A stretch of DNA of 64,000 bases from Planctomycetaceae bacterium. Lineage in GTDB: Bacteria > Planctomycetota > Planctomycetia > Gemmatales > Gemmataceae. The first letter of the stretch is position 1; every line of letters begins with the position of its first letter. Positions 23,763-32,700 of the stretch are shown here, piece by piece. Where the stretch lies: positions 124,001-188,000 of the forward strand of contig PNLP01000004.1 of assembly GCA_013823135.1 (NCBI GenBank), read 5' to 3'. The position numbers and the translations under genes are program-made. A model generated the notes under the pieces. That model was not told the origin of the DNA. It saw only the letters and a program-made list of their open reading frames with translations, and searched no databases.

Positions 23763-24893
23763 ATGCCCGACTCGATTTTCATGCTCGTGTTCGCCACCGC
23801 GTGGCTCGGGCACGTCTGCCTCTGGACGTCCCTCCTCAGCAATCTATTTGGCCGCGCCATCCCCAAACCCTTCTTGAAGGCATGGCGGATGCTGACCGCT
23901 GGTGTGATCATCGCGTTCCCCCTGCTTATACTTGAACGCGAGACAGAGACCATCTGGTGGTATCTGTGGCCATGTGCGGGTGTCGGAGCCATCATCTTCC
24001 CGGCCATCACCATTGCACGGTTGCTCAGAAAGCAACCAGCTTGCGTGGTGGCGGAAACGAGCGTTACCCTTGATCTGTGGTGCGAACTCGGAAGCCAGCT
24101 TATCGGTGATGGGAAGTTCACAACCATCGCCAGATTGCCGGGGAACGGCCTCCTTCGCGTAGACTTCACTGACTTCACCCTGGCATTGCCGCAGATGCCA
24201 CCCGAGTGGGATCGGCTGACACTCCTCATCGTCAGCGACCTGCACTTTCATGGCACACCAGCCCAAGCATTTTTTGACCGCATCATGGACGAACTGCTCG
24301 CGGGCCCTACCCCCGACCTCGTTTGTCTGATCGGCGATTACGTCGATACGGACACGCACCACACATGGATTCAGCCCGTGCTTGGTAGGCTCAACGCAAC
24401 CGAGGCAAAGATTGCCATCCTCGGCAACCACGACCGCCACCACAATCCCGAGCGTGTACGCGGCGAACTTCTTGCGGCAGGATACACCGTATTCGGGAAT
24501 GAGTGGAAGGTCGTGACAATCCGCGGTGTGCCGTGCGTTGTCGTGGGTCATGAGGGACCGTGGTTTGCGCCCCCACCGGACCTCTCAACCGCACCACGTC
24601 AGATGTTCCGGTTGTGCCTGAGCCATACCCCGGACAACTTCTACTGGGGCGTTGCCAACCGAATCGGTCTCATGCTATGCGGACACGTTCACGGTGGCGC
24701 GATCCGCGTTCCCGTGATTGGTTCCATCTTCGTCCCGAGTGTCTACGGTCGACGATTCGATTACGGGATCTTCGAAGAACGTGACACAGTAATGGTTGTG
24801 AACCGTGGCGTGAGCGGCAAGGAACCGATTCGCTTTCGCTGCAATCCGCAGGTGATGCGCGTTAAACTGGTATGTTCGACCACTGGAACATAG
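23763..24893 (+). CDS. Membrane-anchored calcineurin-like metallophosphoesterase (YkuE/LpxG type)
   Basis: 376 residues. Three N-terminal membrane segments (about 1-30, 42-58, 64-88) precede a phosphoesterase domain with all metal motifs: SDLHFHG, GDYVDTDTHH, GNHDRHH, and CGHVHGGAIRVP at the end. The architecture matches YkuE-like enzymes. Relatives such as LpxG hydrolyse UDP-diacylglucosamine in lipid A synthesis, so a lipid or nucleotide-sugar substrate is possible but unproven. Confidence 0.82.
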   Translation: MPDSIFMLVFATAWLGHVCLWTSLLSNLFGRAIPKPFLKAWRMLTAGVIIAFPLLILERETETIWWYLWPCAGVGAIIFPAITIARLLRKQPACVVAETSVTLDLWCELGSQLIGDGKFTTIARLPGNGLLRVDFTDFTLALPQMPPEWDRLTLLIVSDLHFHGTPAQAFFDRIMDELLAGPTPDLVCLIGDYVDTDTHHTWIQPVLGRLNATEAKIAILGNHDRHHNPERVRGELLAAGYTVFGNEWKVVTIRGVPCVVVGHEGPWFAPPPDLSTAPRQMFRLCLSHTPDNFYWGVANRIGLMLCGHVHGGAIRVPVIGSIFVPSVYGRRFDYGIFEERDTVMVVNRGVSGKEPIRFRCNPQVMRVKLVCSTTGT

Positions 24894-25217
24894 CCCACCG
24901 GCAGTCCCTCCCGCGGAACATCATTTCACATTTGCCTATCGTTTCGTCTGTTGTGGGGTAAGCGCGTGGATTCGTGCACCATGCCACGTGGGAAAAGCGA
25001 TCGGTTTAATCGAACCCACCTGCTAGCTACGACTCGCTGGTACAAGTTCACGCGACAATGGTACTCCACCGACTCGCAAGCGACATAGCCAGGGGTAAAG
25101 TCGCTGCACGTGGCCTGGACTAGCAAACGTATCAGGTGCGGATCACAGCAGCGGAAGCACTCAGGCGAATCAACAAGGAAGTTGATCGGCCCAAAAGGCG
25201 GGTGAAGTAATCATCCG
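24894..25217. other. Intergenic region without recognised gene
   Basis: 324 bases between convergent genes. Short frames exist on both strands but none has a good start site or protein-like composition. A stretch near 25135-25210 (VRITAAEALRRINKEV on the plus strand) may be a remnant of a DNA-binding protein; too short to judge. Confidence 0.3.
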
Positions 25218-26132
25218 TCACGCATTCAAGGTGCCGACGACATCCATGATGCGGTCGGCACCGAAGACAAGCAGCGCTTCGGGCAGACCTTCGGCGATTC
25301 GCACGCTCGCGCTGGGGTCGTAGAAGTTTGCCGTGCCAACTTGGAACGCTGTCGCACCCGCGACGAGGAAGTCCATCGCGTCGTCGAGCGTCGCGATGCC
25401 GCCCACCGCGATCACGGGGATCGCCTTCAGCTTCGCGATTCGCCAGACAGCTCGAAGTGCCAGCGGCTTGATCGCGGGACCACTCAATCCACCTGTCACG
25501 TTCCCGAGAATCGGTTTTCGCCGTCGCCAGTCCACCGCCATGCCAACAAAGGTGTTCACCGCACTCACCGCATCAGCGCCACCATCTGCTGCTGCCTTGG
25601 CGATGATCGTGATATCAGTAACGTTCGGCGTGAGTTTGGCGATGAGTGGGATGTTCGGGCATGCATCGCGACAGCGGCGAATAATCCGTTTAGTTACCTC
25701 AGGATCCGTGGCGAAATCGAGCCCGCCGGAGACGTTCGGGCACGACAGATTCAGTTCTAACCCCGCAAACCCCTGACCAGATTCCGCGACCCGGGTCGCC
25801 ATCGCGACAAACTCGTCTTCGGTCTTCCCGGCGATATTCCCGATCACCGCTGTCGGGAGCGTGCGGAAGTATGGCAGGTGGTGGCTCAACAGGTGTTCGA
25901 GGCCATCATTGTCGAGGCCAATGGCGTTCAACATGCCGGAGGCGGTCTCAACTGTGCGGGGTGGTGCATTCCCGGCACGCGGTGCGTGCGTGACTGTTTT
26001 GGGAATCACTCCTCCGATTTTCGTGAAGTCCACGAACTGCGTCATCTCCTTCGCGTAACCGAAGGTGCCTGACGCAACAAGAACGGGGTTGCGAAGCGTC
26101 AGTCGGCCAAGCGTTACGGACAAATCAGGCAT
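25218..26132 (-). CDS. pyrD: Dihydroorotate dehydrogenase, class 1B type
   Basis: 304 residues. FMN-dependent oxidation of dihydroorotate to orotate in pyrimidine synthesis. Motifs: NPVLVASGTFGYAKEM at the N-terminus, the catalytic Cys in LNLSCPNVSGG, GLSGPAIKPLALR and the phosphate-binding IPVIAVGGIATLDDAMDFL. A Cys base marks class 1; the sequence style is that of the NAD-linked 1B form, which needs the PyrK electron-transfer subunit. No pyrK gene is in this window. Confidence 0.93.
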   Translation of the reverse strand: MPDLSVTLGRLTLRNPVLVASGTFGYAKEMTQFVDFTKIGGVIPKTVTHAPRAGNAPPRTVETASGMLNAIGLDNDGLEHLLSHHLPYFRTLPTAVIGNIAGKTEDEFVAMATRVAESGQGFAGLELNLSCPNVSGGLDFATDPEVTKRIIRRCRDACPNIPLIAKLTPNVTDITIIAKAAADGGADAVSAVNTFVGMAVDWRRRKPILGNVTGGLSGPAIKPLALRAVWRIAKLKAIPVIAVGGIATLDDAMDFLVAGATAFQVGTANFYDPSASVRIAEGLPEALLVFGADRIMDVVGTLNA

Positions 26133-26249
26133 TGGGTCGTTCTCGCGACAGGTGTTCTCAGGAATTTATCATTGCCCCAGGACGAAACTACCCCGGTATC
26201 TTGGTGTTTGAGAATGTCGTCAATCACCTCTGTCCATCAGGAGTTTCAT

Positions 26250-26621
26250 ATGCTTCGCAAATCACTCGCCGCCCTGCTCTTTTCACTGGCCTGTTCCGTC
26301 ACACTGTACGCCGAAGCCGCTGAGGAAGCACCGGCACCACGCCCCGCCGAGGCGAAAAAGCCCGACGCAACCAGCGGCAGATTCGGTGCAGGAAAATTCG
26401 GCGGCAAGTTCGGGGGCAAGGTTGACCCCGAGAAGTTGAAGGAGAAGTTCAAGAACATCGACCCCGAGAAACTCAAAGAACTCAAAGAAAAGTTCGGGAA
26501 GGGTGGTTTGGACCCCGAAAAACTCAAAGAACTCAAAGAAAAGTTCGGCGACAAGTTTGGCAAAGGCGGCTTCGACCCCGAGAAACTCAAAGAACTCAAA
26601 GAGAAGTTCAAGAAGGATTGA
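26250..26621 (+). CDS. Secreted low-complexity protein with DPEKLKELKEKF repeats
   Basis: 123 residues from the ATG at 26250 (AGGAG upstream). Signal peptide MLRKSLAALLFSLACSVTLYAEA, then an Ala/Pro linker, a Gly/Lys/Phe section (GRFGAGKFGGKFGGK) and four copies of DPEKLKE(LKEKF) with Gly-rich spacers. The repeats are amphipathic, strongly charged helices, possibly coiled coil or peptide binding. Function unknown. The DNA repeats are nearly identical, which points to recent expansion. A strong terminator follows. Confidence 0.75.
   Translation: MLRKSLAALLFSLACSVTLYAEAAEEAPAPRPAEAKKPDATSGRFGAGKFGGKFGGKVDPEKLKEKFKNIDPEKLKELKEKFGKGGLDPEKLKELKEKFGDKFGKGGFDPEKLKELKEKFKKD
26424..26618 (+). repeat. 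Imperfect tandem repeats inside the DPEKLKEL gene
   Basis: Units begin with GACCCCGA at 26424, 26460, 26511 and 26574; spacing is 36, 51 and 63 bases. The block AAACTCAAAGAACTCAAAGA is identical in the last three. Length variation is expected between strains. Confidence 0.9.
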
Positions 26622-26638
26622 GTCGCCTGTCAACTCAG

Positions 26639-26660
26639 CCCCCGGTTCGCCGGGGGTTTT
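26639..26660 (+). terminator. Rho-independent terminator
   Basis: CCCCCGG - TTCG - CCGGGGG followed by TTTT: a seven-bp stem with a TTCG tetraloop, 17 bases after the repeat-protein gene. Confidence 0.9.
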
Positions 26661-26781
26661 ACATTGGCAGACGGATTGGTTCAGCACTTTCGCGGTCTCA
26701 CCAAGGTGACATCTCGGCTCCGTCGCGGTAGGCTACAGGTCGTGGCCAATCACGTCGCACGTTCGCAACGAGGGCATCGCC

Positions 26782-26994
26782 GTGGACCAACAAGTGAGTC
26801 CCGAGGTCAAACAGAACCGCATGACCGAGTTCATGAAACTGTTGCCGCTCACACTGCAACTCGCCGGGCTTTCCGTTGCGGACCCAGCACGCCCGTTTAC
26901 GCCGGACCAAATCGAAGGCCGGGCGATGTCCGTGCGGATGGCATACAAGGCCGCGCGCACCTTGATTAAAGACATCGCCGAGAATGGCGTGTGA
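26782..26994 (+). CDS. Small conserved hypothetical protein upstream of larC
   Basis: 70 residues from a GTG at 26782 with GAGGG a few bases upstream. The sequence (QQVSPEVKQNRMTEFMKLLP, then TPDQIEGRAMSVRMAYKAAR) is helical and charged with no signal or metal motif. I recall similar short proteins in planctomycetes. It ends 38 bases before the larC start and is probably co-transcribed with it. Confidence 0.65.
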   Translation: MDQQVSPEVKQNRMTEFMKLLPLTLQLAGLSVADPARPFTPDQIEGRAMSVRMAYKAARTLIKDIAENGV

Positions 26995-27032
26995 GTGGTC
27001 GCGTTGCCGGTTCCTGTCTTCGAGGGTTTGCT

Positions 27033-28193
27033 GTGCAGGTTGCGCATTTCGATTGTTTCAGTGGTATTAGCGGCGACATGGTTCTGGGAGCGGTCCTTGA
27101 TGCCGGAGTTCCGGCTGAGGCGATTCACGCCGCTCTTGACTCACTCGGGTTGCCAATCAAGCTGGAAATCGAGCGCGTGAAGCGGTGCGGATTTGCCGCC
27201 ACGAAAGCGAACATCGAAGCCGCAGATCAGGAAGATTACCGCTTTTTGCCCGATATTCTCGCGATACTTGAGCGCGCAGCGATCACGCCAAAGCAGCGTG
27301 AACTCGCGACCGCGATCTTCCAGAAAATCGCCGTTGCAGAAGCCGCTGCGCACGGAATGTCGCTAGAGCGCGTCCACTTTCACGAGGTCGGCGCGCTCGA
27401 CAGCATCGCGGATATCGTCGGCGCTGCTGTGGGGCTCGATCTGCTCGGCGTCGAACGCTTCACCAGTTCCCCCGTTCCCACCGGCACCGGCACTGTGAAG
27501 GGCGCCCACGGGATCATGCCCGTTCCAACACCGGGTACGCTACAACTCCTCAAAGGCGTCCCGCTCGCCACTTCGAAAGTCGAGTTCGAGCTCACGACAC
27601 CAACCGGAGCCGCGATCCTCACGAGCATCGCCACCGCGTACACAACATCGCCAGAAATGACGGTTGAAAGGATCGGCCACGGCGCTGGCTCGAAGGACTT
27701 CATCGACCGCCCGAACATCTTGCGGCTGCTGGTTGGATCGTCCGAGCCCGAGCGCCCGCGAGGGTTGGAAACCGACACCGTGACCGTGCTCGAAACGAAC
27801 CTCGACGACATTCCTCCCGAGGTGATCGCACACTGCAACGAGCGACTGTTCGCGGCGGGGGCGTTGGACGTGTTCGTCGTGCATGGGCAGATGAAGAAGG
27901 GTCGACCGGGGTTCATGGTGTCGGTGATTTGCGAACCTTCACATGTGCCCGCACTGGAAGCGATCATCTTCCGCGAGACTGGCACATTCGGGATCCGCAA
28001 GCACACTGCGGAACGCTCGAAGTTGCAGCGAGAATCCGTAACTGTTGAAACGCCGTGGGGTCCGGTGAAGGCAAAACGCGGCTGGCGTGCGGACGGGTTT
28101 TCGATCGTGACACCGGAATACGAGGACTGCGCCCGAGTCGCACGCGAGCAGGGCGTGCCGCTTCGCGAGGTCTACGCGGCCGTTCACCGCTGA
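27033..28193 (+). CDS. larC: Nickel-insertion protein LarC (Ni-pincer cofactor chelatase)
   Basis: 386 residues from a GTG at 27033 with GAGGG upstream; a GTG at 26991 would add 14. LarC inserts nickel into the pincer nucleotide cofactor of lactate racemase and related LarA enzymes. The N-terminus HFDCFSGISGDMVLGAVLDAG and the metal-rich centre RVHFHEVGALDSIADIVGA are diagnostic. The C-terminal domain (ETNLDDIPPEVIAHCNERLF, then KKGRPGFMVSVIC) is in the same frame. In Lactobacillus this domain is reached by a programmed frameshift; here none is needed. larA, larB and larE are not in the window. Confidence 0.9.
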   Translation: MQVAHFDCFSGISGDMVLGAVLDAGVPAEAIHAALDSLGLPIKLEIERVKRCGFAATKANIEAADQEDYRFLPDILAILERAAITPKQRELATAIFQKIAVAEAAAHGMSLERVHFHEVGALDSIADIVGAAVGLDLLGVERFTSSPVPTGTGTVKGAHGIMPVPTPGTLQLLKGVPLATSKVEFELTTPTGAAILTSIATAYTTSPEMTVERIGHGAGSKDFIDRPNILRLLVGSSEPERPRGLETDTVTVLETNLDDIPPEVIAHCNERLFAAGALDVFVVHGQMKKGRPGFMVSVICEPSHVPALEAIIFRETGTFGIRKHTAERSKLQRESVTVETPWGPVKAKRGWRADGFSIVTPEYEDCARVAREQGVPLREVYAAVHR

Positions 28194-28292
28194 CCCCTTG
28201 AACTTTCTTTGCAAATTCGTGTCCTTTCAAGTATCGCGGGGCCGCGGTTCGCAGTGGTCCCGCTGGGACTACCGCTAAACCGTGAGCCAGCC

Positions 28293-30998
28293 ATGCCGTC
28301 CTCGACAGAGATTCGCCAGCAGTTCATCGACTTCTTCTGCAAGAAGTACGGGCACACCAACATCCCGTCGTCGCCGGTGGTGCCACACGACGACCCAACA
28401 TTGCTGTTCGCAAACGCCGGGATGAACCAGTTCAAGCCATACTTCCTCGGCCAGGAAACGCCGAAGTCGAAGCGTGTCGCGAACACTCAGAAGTGCATCC
28501 GTGCTGGCGGCAAGCACAACGACCTCGACGACGTCGGCAAGGACACGTATCACCACACGTTCTTCGAGATGCTCGGGAACTGGAGTTTCGGCGATTACTT
28601 CAAGAAGGAAGCCATCGCCTGGGCCTGGGAACTCCTCACCGAAGTGTGGAAGCTCGACAAAACGCGATTGCACGTCACCGTTTTTGAGGGCGACCCGGCC
28701 AACGGCATTCCCCGCGACGACGAGGCCGCGAGTTACTGGGAAGCTGTGGGCGTGCCGAAAGCGCAGATCCACCTCGGCAACAAGAAGGACAACTTCTGGG
28801 AGATGGGGAACACCGGACCGTGCGGACCGTGCACCGAAGTTCACATCGACCGGACGCCCGACAAGAGTGGCGGTCCGCTCGTAAATGGCGGCACGGACAA
28901 GGTCATCGAGATCTGGAATCTCGTGTTCATCCAGTTCAACCGCAATGAGGATCAGAGTCTCACGCCGTTGCCGGCCCAGCACGTCGATACGGGCATGGGC
29001 TTCGAGCGAATTTGTTCGGTGTTGCAAGGGAAAAACAGCAACTACGACACGGACGTGTTCACACCGATCTTCGAAGCGATTCAGAAGGTGACGAGAGCCC
29101 CTGAGCCGTACACGGGCATCCTCGAAAACCTGAAGGACACCGCGTACCGCGTGATCGGCGACCACATCCGTACGCTGACGTTCGCGCTCACCGACGGTGC
29201 TGTGATCGGCAACCTGGGCCGCGATTACGTACTGAAGCGCATTCTCCGCCGTGCCGAACGCTATGGAGTACAGGTTCTCGGCACGACCGAGCCATTCCTG
29301 CACATGCTCGTGCCGACGGTTGTGGAGCATTTCAGCGGCGCGTTCCCGGAGTTGAAACGCGACCCGCAAAAAGTCCGCGACATGATCTACGACGAGGAAG
29401 TCGCGTTCCTTCGCACGCTGAAACGCGGCATCAAGTTGTTTGACAAGATCGCCGCGGACATGGCCAAGACGGGCCGCACTCAGGTGAATGGCGAGGAAGC
29501 GTTCAAGCTCCATGACACCTATGGCGTCATCATCGACATCACGCTTCAGATGGCTCAGGAAAAGGGTCTGACAGTTGACGTGCCCGGCTTTGAAGAGGAG
29601 ATGAAACGCGCTCAGGATGGATCACGCGGAACGCAGAAGAAATTCACGGTCACGGCAGTGAAGGGCGACTTACCACGGACTGACGATTCGCCCAAGTTCC
29701 AATTCGCGGCGGTGAATGCGAAGGTGCTCGGCTGGGTGAAAGATCACGAGGTCGTTCGCAGCGGCAAACTCGTGGCGGGTGAGGAAGTGGCGTTGCTCGT
29801 TGATCGCACGAACTTCTACGGCGAACAGGGCGGGCAGGTCGGCGACACCGGCACCATGCGTTCGGCATCCGGCGCCGACTTCGAGGTCACCGACACGCAA
29901 AGACTCGGCGAGACGGTGCTCCACGTTGGTATTCTCCACGACGGCGAACTGTCGATCGGCGACACCGTTGAGCTTGTACAGGGAACCATCCGTCGCGTGG
30001 ACATCATGCGGAACCACACCGCCACACACTTGCTGAACCTCGCACTCAAGCAAATCCTCGGTTCGCACGTCGAACAGAAGGGTTCGCTCGTCGATGAACA
30101 AAAGACCCGGTTCGACTTCAGCCACGACAAGCCAATCACTGCCGAGCAACTCCGCGACATTGAACGTCGCGTGAACCGTCAGGTCGCGATCGATCTGCCG
30201 GTTACCGCGATCGAGATGCCGCTCGCGAAGGCGAAGGAACTCCCCGGCGTGCGGGCTGTGTTCGGCGAGAAGTACCCCGACCCCGTTCGCGTGGTGATGA
30301 TCGGTGCCGAGACCCCGGACAAGGTACATGCAGATAACTCAACCGAGTTCTGTGGCGGCACGCATATGCCGCGAACGGGGCTTATCGGGTTCTTCAAGAT
30401 CGTCGCTCAGGAAGGTGTCGCGAAGGGGATACGCCGCATTACCGCAATCACAGGCAAACCGGCTTACGACGACATCCAGAACCGCAGCACGGTCGTCGAT
30501 GAACTCGCGGGAACGTTCCAGTGCTTGGTGAACGAACTACCCACCCGCGTTGCGGGCTTGCAGGATGAAGTAAAGAAGTTGCAGGCCCAGTTGAAGAAGG
30601 CCGAGGCCGCGCAACTTGCGGGTGTGGTCGATAAGTTGCTCGAAGAAGCGCCGACAGTGGGCACCGCAAAGTTGATCGTGGCACAACTCCCGGCGGGCAC
30701 GAGCGTCGATGCGGTTCGCACGCAGATCGACCGCATTCGCCAGAAGAATGCTTCCGCCTTCATCGTCTTCGGCTGGACGGAGGACGAAGGGAAGGTGCCG
30801 CTGATCGCTGCATTGACCAGCGATCTCGTGAAGAAGGGCATGAAGGCCGGCGACATCGTGAAACAAGTGGCGACGATCATTGGCGGCAGCGGCGGCGGTA
30901 AGCCGGACATGGCCCAAGCCGGCGGCAAGGATGCGAGCAAGCTCCCCGACGCGTTGAAGAAAGCCGGTGAGATCGGCCGCGAGTTGCTGGCGAAGTAG
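28293..30998 (+). CDS. alaS: Alanyl-tRNA synthetase
   Basis: 901 residues from the ATG at 28293 (MPSSTEIRQQFIDFFCKKYG). Catalytic core motifs are HDDPTLLFANAGMNQFKP and TYHHTFFEMLGNWSFGDYFK. The editing domain has the zinc ligands HTATHLL (about residue 574) and CGGTHMPRTG (about 686), and the C-Ala domain ends with IIGGSGGGKPDMAQAGGKD. It charges tRNA-Ala and clears mischarged Ser/Gly. Full length. A sulfatase gene follows 63 bases later. Confidence 0.97.
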   Translation: MPSSTEIRQQFIDFFCKKYGHTNIPSSPVVPHDDPTLLFANAGMNQFKPYFLGQETPKSKRVANTQKCIRAGGKHNDLDDVGKDTYHHTFFEMLGNWSFGDYFKKEAIAWAWELLTEVWKLDKTRLHVTVFEGDPANGIPRDDEAASYWEAVGVPKAQIHLGNKKDNFWEMGNTGPCGPCTEVHIDRTPDKSGGPLVNGGTDKVIEIWNLVFIQFNRNEDQSLTPLPAQHVDTGMGFERICSVLQGKNSNYDTDVFTPIFEAIQKVTRAPEPYTGILENLKDTAYRVIGDHIRTLTFALTDGAVIGNLGRDYVLKRILRRAERYGVQVLGTTEPFLHMLVPTVVEHFSGAFPELKRDPQKVRDMIYDEEVAFLRTLKRGIKLFDKIAADMAKTGRTQVNGEEAFKLHDTYGVIIDITLQMAQEKGLTVDVPGFEEEMKRAQDGSRGTQKKFTVTAVKGDLPRTDDSPKFQFAAVNAKVLGWVKDHEVVRSGKLVAGEEVALLVDRTNFYGEQGGQVGDTGTMRSASGADFEVTDTQRLGETVLHVGILHDGELSIGDTVELVQGTIRRVDIMRNHTATHLLNLALKQILGSHVEQKGSLVDEQKTRFDFSHDKPITAEQLRDIERRVNRQVAIDLPVTAIEMPLAKAKELPGVRAVFGEKYPDPVRVVMIGAETPDKVHADNSTEFCGGTHMPRTGLIGFFKIVAQEGVAKGIRRITAITGKPAYDDIQNRSTVVDELAGTFQCLVNELPTRVAGLQDEVKKLQAQLKKAEAAQLAGVVDKLLEEAPTVGTAKLIVAQLPAGTSVDAVRTQIDRIRQKNASAFIVFGWTEDEGKVPLIAALTSDLVKKGMKAGDIVKQVATIIGGSGGGKPDMAQAGGKDASKLPDALKKAGEIGRELLAK

Positions 30999-31061
30999 CC
31001 TGTTCCTTTGCACTCAGCTACCCTGGGTGCGACTTTGTTCTTACCCTCCTGGAGCCTCTTC

Positions 31062-32621
31062 ATGGCCAAGCGCTGCTGGCTGATAGTCGTCGCCTGCCTG
31101 GCGTGGATCACGCCCACACATGCCGCTGACACGCCCAAGCCGAAACAACCGAACATCGTGTTCATCTTTTCCGATGACCACGCGTATCAAGCCATCAGCG
31201 CTTACGGCAACCCGCGAAAGCTCATCGAAACACCCAACCTGGACCGCATCGCCACTGGCGGGATGCGCTTCGATCGGTGTCTCGTCCCCAACTCGATCTG
31301 CGGACCGAGCCGTGCCTGCGTGCTCACGGGAAAGTACAACCACCTGAACGGCTTTTACAATAATTCGAACAGCAAATTCGATGGCTCGCAGGTCACGTTC
31401 CCGAAGTTGCTCCAGAAGGCTGGATACCAGACAGCCGTGGTCGGCAAATGGCACCTGGTGTCCGAGCCGACTGGCTTCGACTACTGGCACATCCTGCCCG
31501 GCCAGGGGGCGTACTACAACCCGTTAATGAATGATAACGGCAAGCAGGTGAAACACACCGGATATGTCACGGACATCATCACGCAGACCTCGCTCGACTG
31601 GCTGAAGAACCGCGACAAGAACAAGCCGTTCGTGCTGATGTGTCAGCACAAGGCACCTCACCGCGAATGGGAACCAGCCCTGCGGTATCTCGGACATGAC
31701 AAGGACCGCAAGTATCCAGAGCCAGAAACGTTGTTCGACGACTACGCCGGTCGCGGGGTCGCCGAGCGCACGCAAGATATGACCATCGCCAAGACCATGA
31801 CTCAGCGCGACCTCAAGCTCGTAACACCCGGCGCCCTGACGCCCGAGCAGAAGAAGGAATGGGACGCCTACTACGAGCCACGGAACGCAAAATTCCGCGA
31901 GGCGAAACTGGAAGGGAAGGATCTCATACGCTGGAAGTACAACCGCTACATGCACGACTATCTGGGCTGCATCAAGTCAGTCGACGAGAGCGTCGGCAAC
32001 GTGCTCGACTATCTCGACAAGGAAGGGCTCGCTGAGAACACGATCGTGGTCTATTCGTCGGATCAGGGGTTCTACCTCGGCGAGCACGGCTGGTTCGACA
32101 AGCGATGGATCTTCGAAGAGTCACTGCGTACGCCGTTGCTCGTGAAGTGGCCCGGCGTCACAAAACCCGGAAGCGTAAACGGCGACATTGTGAGCAACAT
32201 CGACTTCGCCGAGACGTTCCTCGAAGCCTCAGGCGTGCCTGTGCCCGCGGAGATGCAGGGGCGTAGCCTCGTTCCAGTCCTGAAGGGTGCGACACCCGCC
32301 GACTGGCGCAAGAGCTTCTACTACCACTATTACGAGTATCCCGGCCCGCACTCCGTTCGCAAACACTACGGGGTCGTCACAGACCGCTACAAGTTGGTTC
32401 GCTTCTACGAAACGCCGGCGGACTACTGGGAGTTGTTCGACCTCAAAACTGACCCTCAGGAAATGACCAGTGTTTACGGCAAGCCTGACTACGCGAAGGT
32501 GCAGAAGGAACTTGAAGAAGAACTGGCTCGACTACGCACCTCGCTGAAAGTACCCGATCCAGATCCAGCGGAGACGATCCTTGGGCAACCCAAGAAGAAG
32601 ACCCCGGCACCGAAGCCATGA
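31062..32621 (+). CDS. Secreted sulfatase (formylglycine-dependent)
   Basis: 519 residues from the ATG at 31062; signal peptide [22 protein letters not shown]. The metal and active-site motifs are [13 protein letters not shown], and [11 protein letters not shown] at about residue 80, where the Cys is converted to formylglycine. Further conserved parts are [25 protein letters not shown] and YKLVRFYE. Planctomycetes carry many such sulfatases for sulfated polysaccharides. This one resembles the choline-sulfatase/heparan N-sulfatase-like branch; the substrate is unknown. An SMP-30-type gene lies convergently downstream. Confidence 0.92.
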   Translation: MAKRCWLIVVACLAWITPTHAADTPKPKQPNIVFIFSDDHAYQAISAYGNPRKLIETPNLDRIATGGMRFDRCLVPNSICGPSRACVLTGKYNHLNGFYNNSNSKFDGSQVTFPKLLQKAGYQTAVVGKWHLVSEPTGFDYWHILPGQGAYYNPLMNDNGKQVKHTGYVTDIITQTSLDWLKNRDKNKPFVLMCQHKAPHREWEPALRYLGHDKDRKYPEPETLFDDYAGRGVAERTQDMTIAKTMTQRDLKLVTPGALTPEQKKEWDAYYEPRNAKFREAKLEGKDLIRWKYNRYMHDYLGCIKSVDESVGNVLDYLDKEGLAENTIVVYSSDQGFYLGEHGWFDKRWIFEESLRTPLLVKWPGVTKPGSVNGDIVSNIDFAETFLEASGVPVPAEMQGRSLVPVLKGATPADWRKSFYYHYYEYPGPHSVRKHYGVVTDRYKLVRFYETPADYWELFDLKTDPQEMTSVYGKPDYAKVQKELEEELARLRTSLKVPDPDPAETILGQPKKKTPAPKP

Positions 32622-32638
32622 GTTTGGTTAAACGATTC

Positions 32639-32670
32639 CGTGGACCGAGGGGATGTGCCTTTGGTCCACG
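32639..32670. terminator. Hairpin between convergent sulfatase and SMP-30 genes
   Basis: CGTGGACC / GGTCCACG, an eight-bp stem; the loop can pair further through GG and CC. Likely bidirectional terminator. Confidence 0.6.
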
Positions 32671-32700
32671 TCATGAATCTCAGTGATCGCTGAGTTCGAC

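Noticed and set aside
24926..25126. 66-codon minus-strand frame in the 24.9-25.2 kb gap
   Set aside because: No ribosome site, no recognisable composition, and no family resemblance; likely chance.
26246..26687. Minus-strand frames opposite the DPEKLKEL repeat gene rich in FSLSSLSFSGS or FFEFFEFLGV
   Set aside because: They are shadows of the tandem DNA repeat; the plus-strand protein has a signal peptide, an AGGAG site and a terminator.
28275..29513. 412-codon minus-strand frame inside alaS
   Set aside because: Fully antisense to the alanyl-tRNA synthetase catalytic and linker region; high-GC shadow frame.
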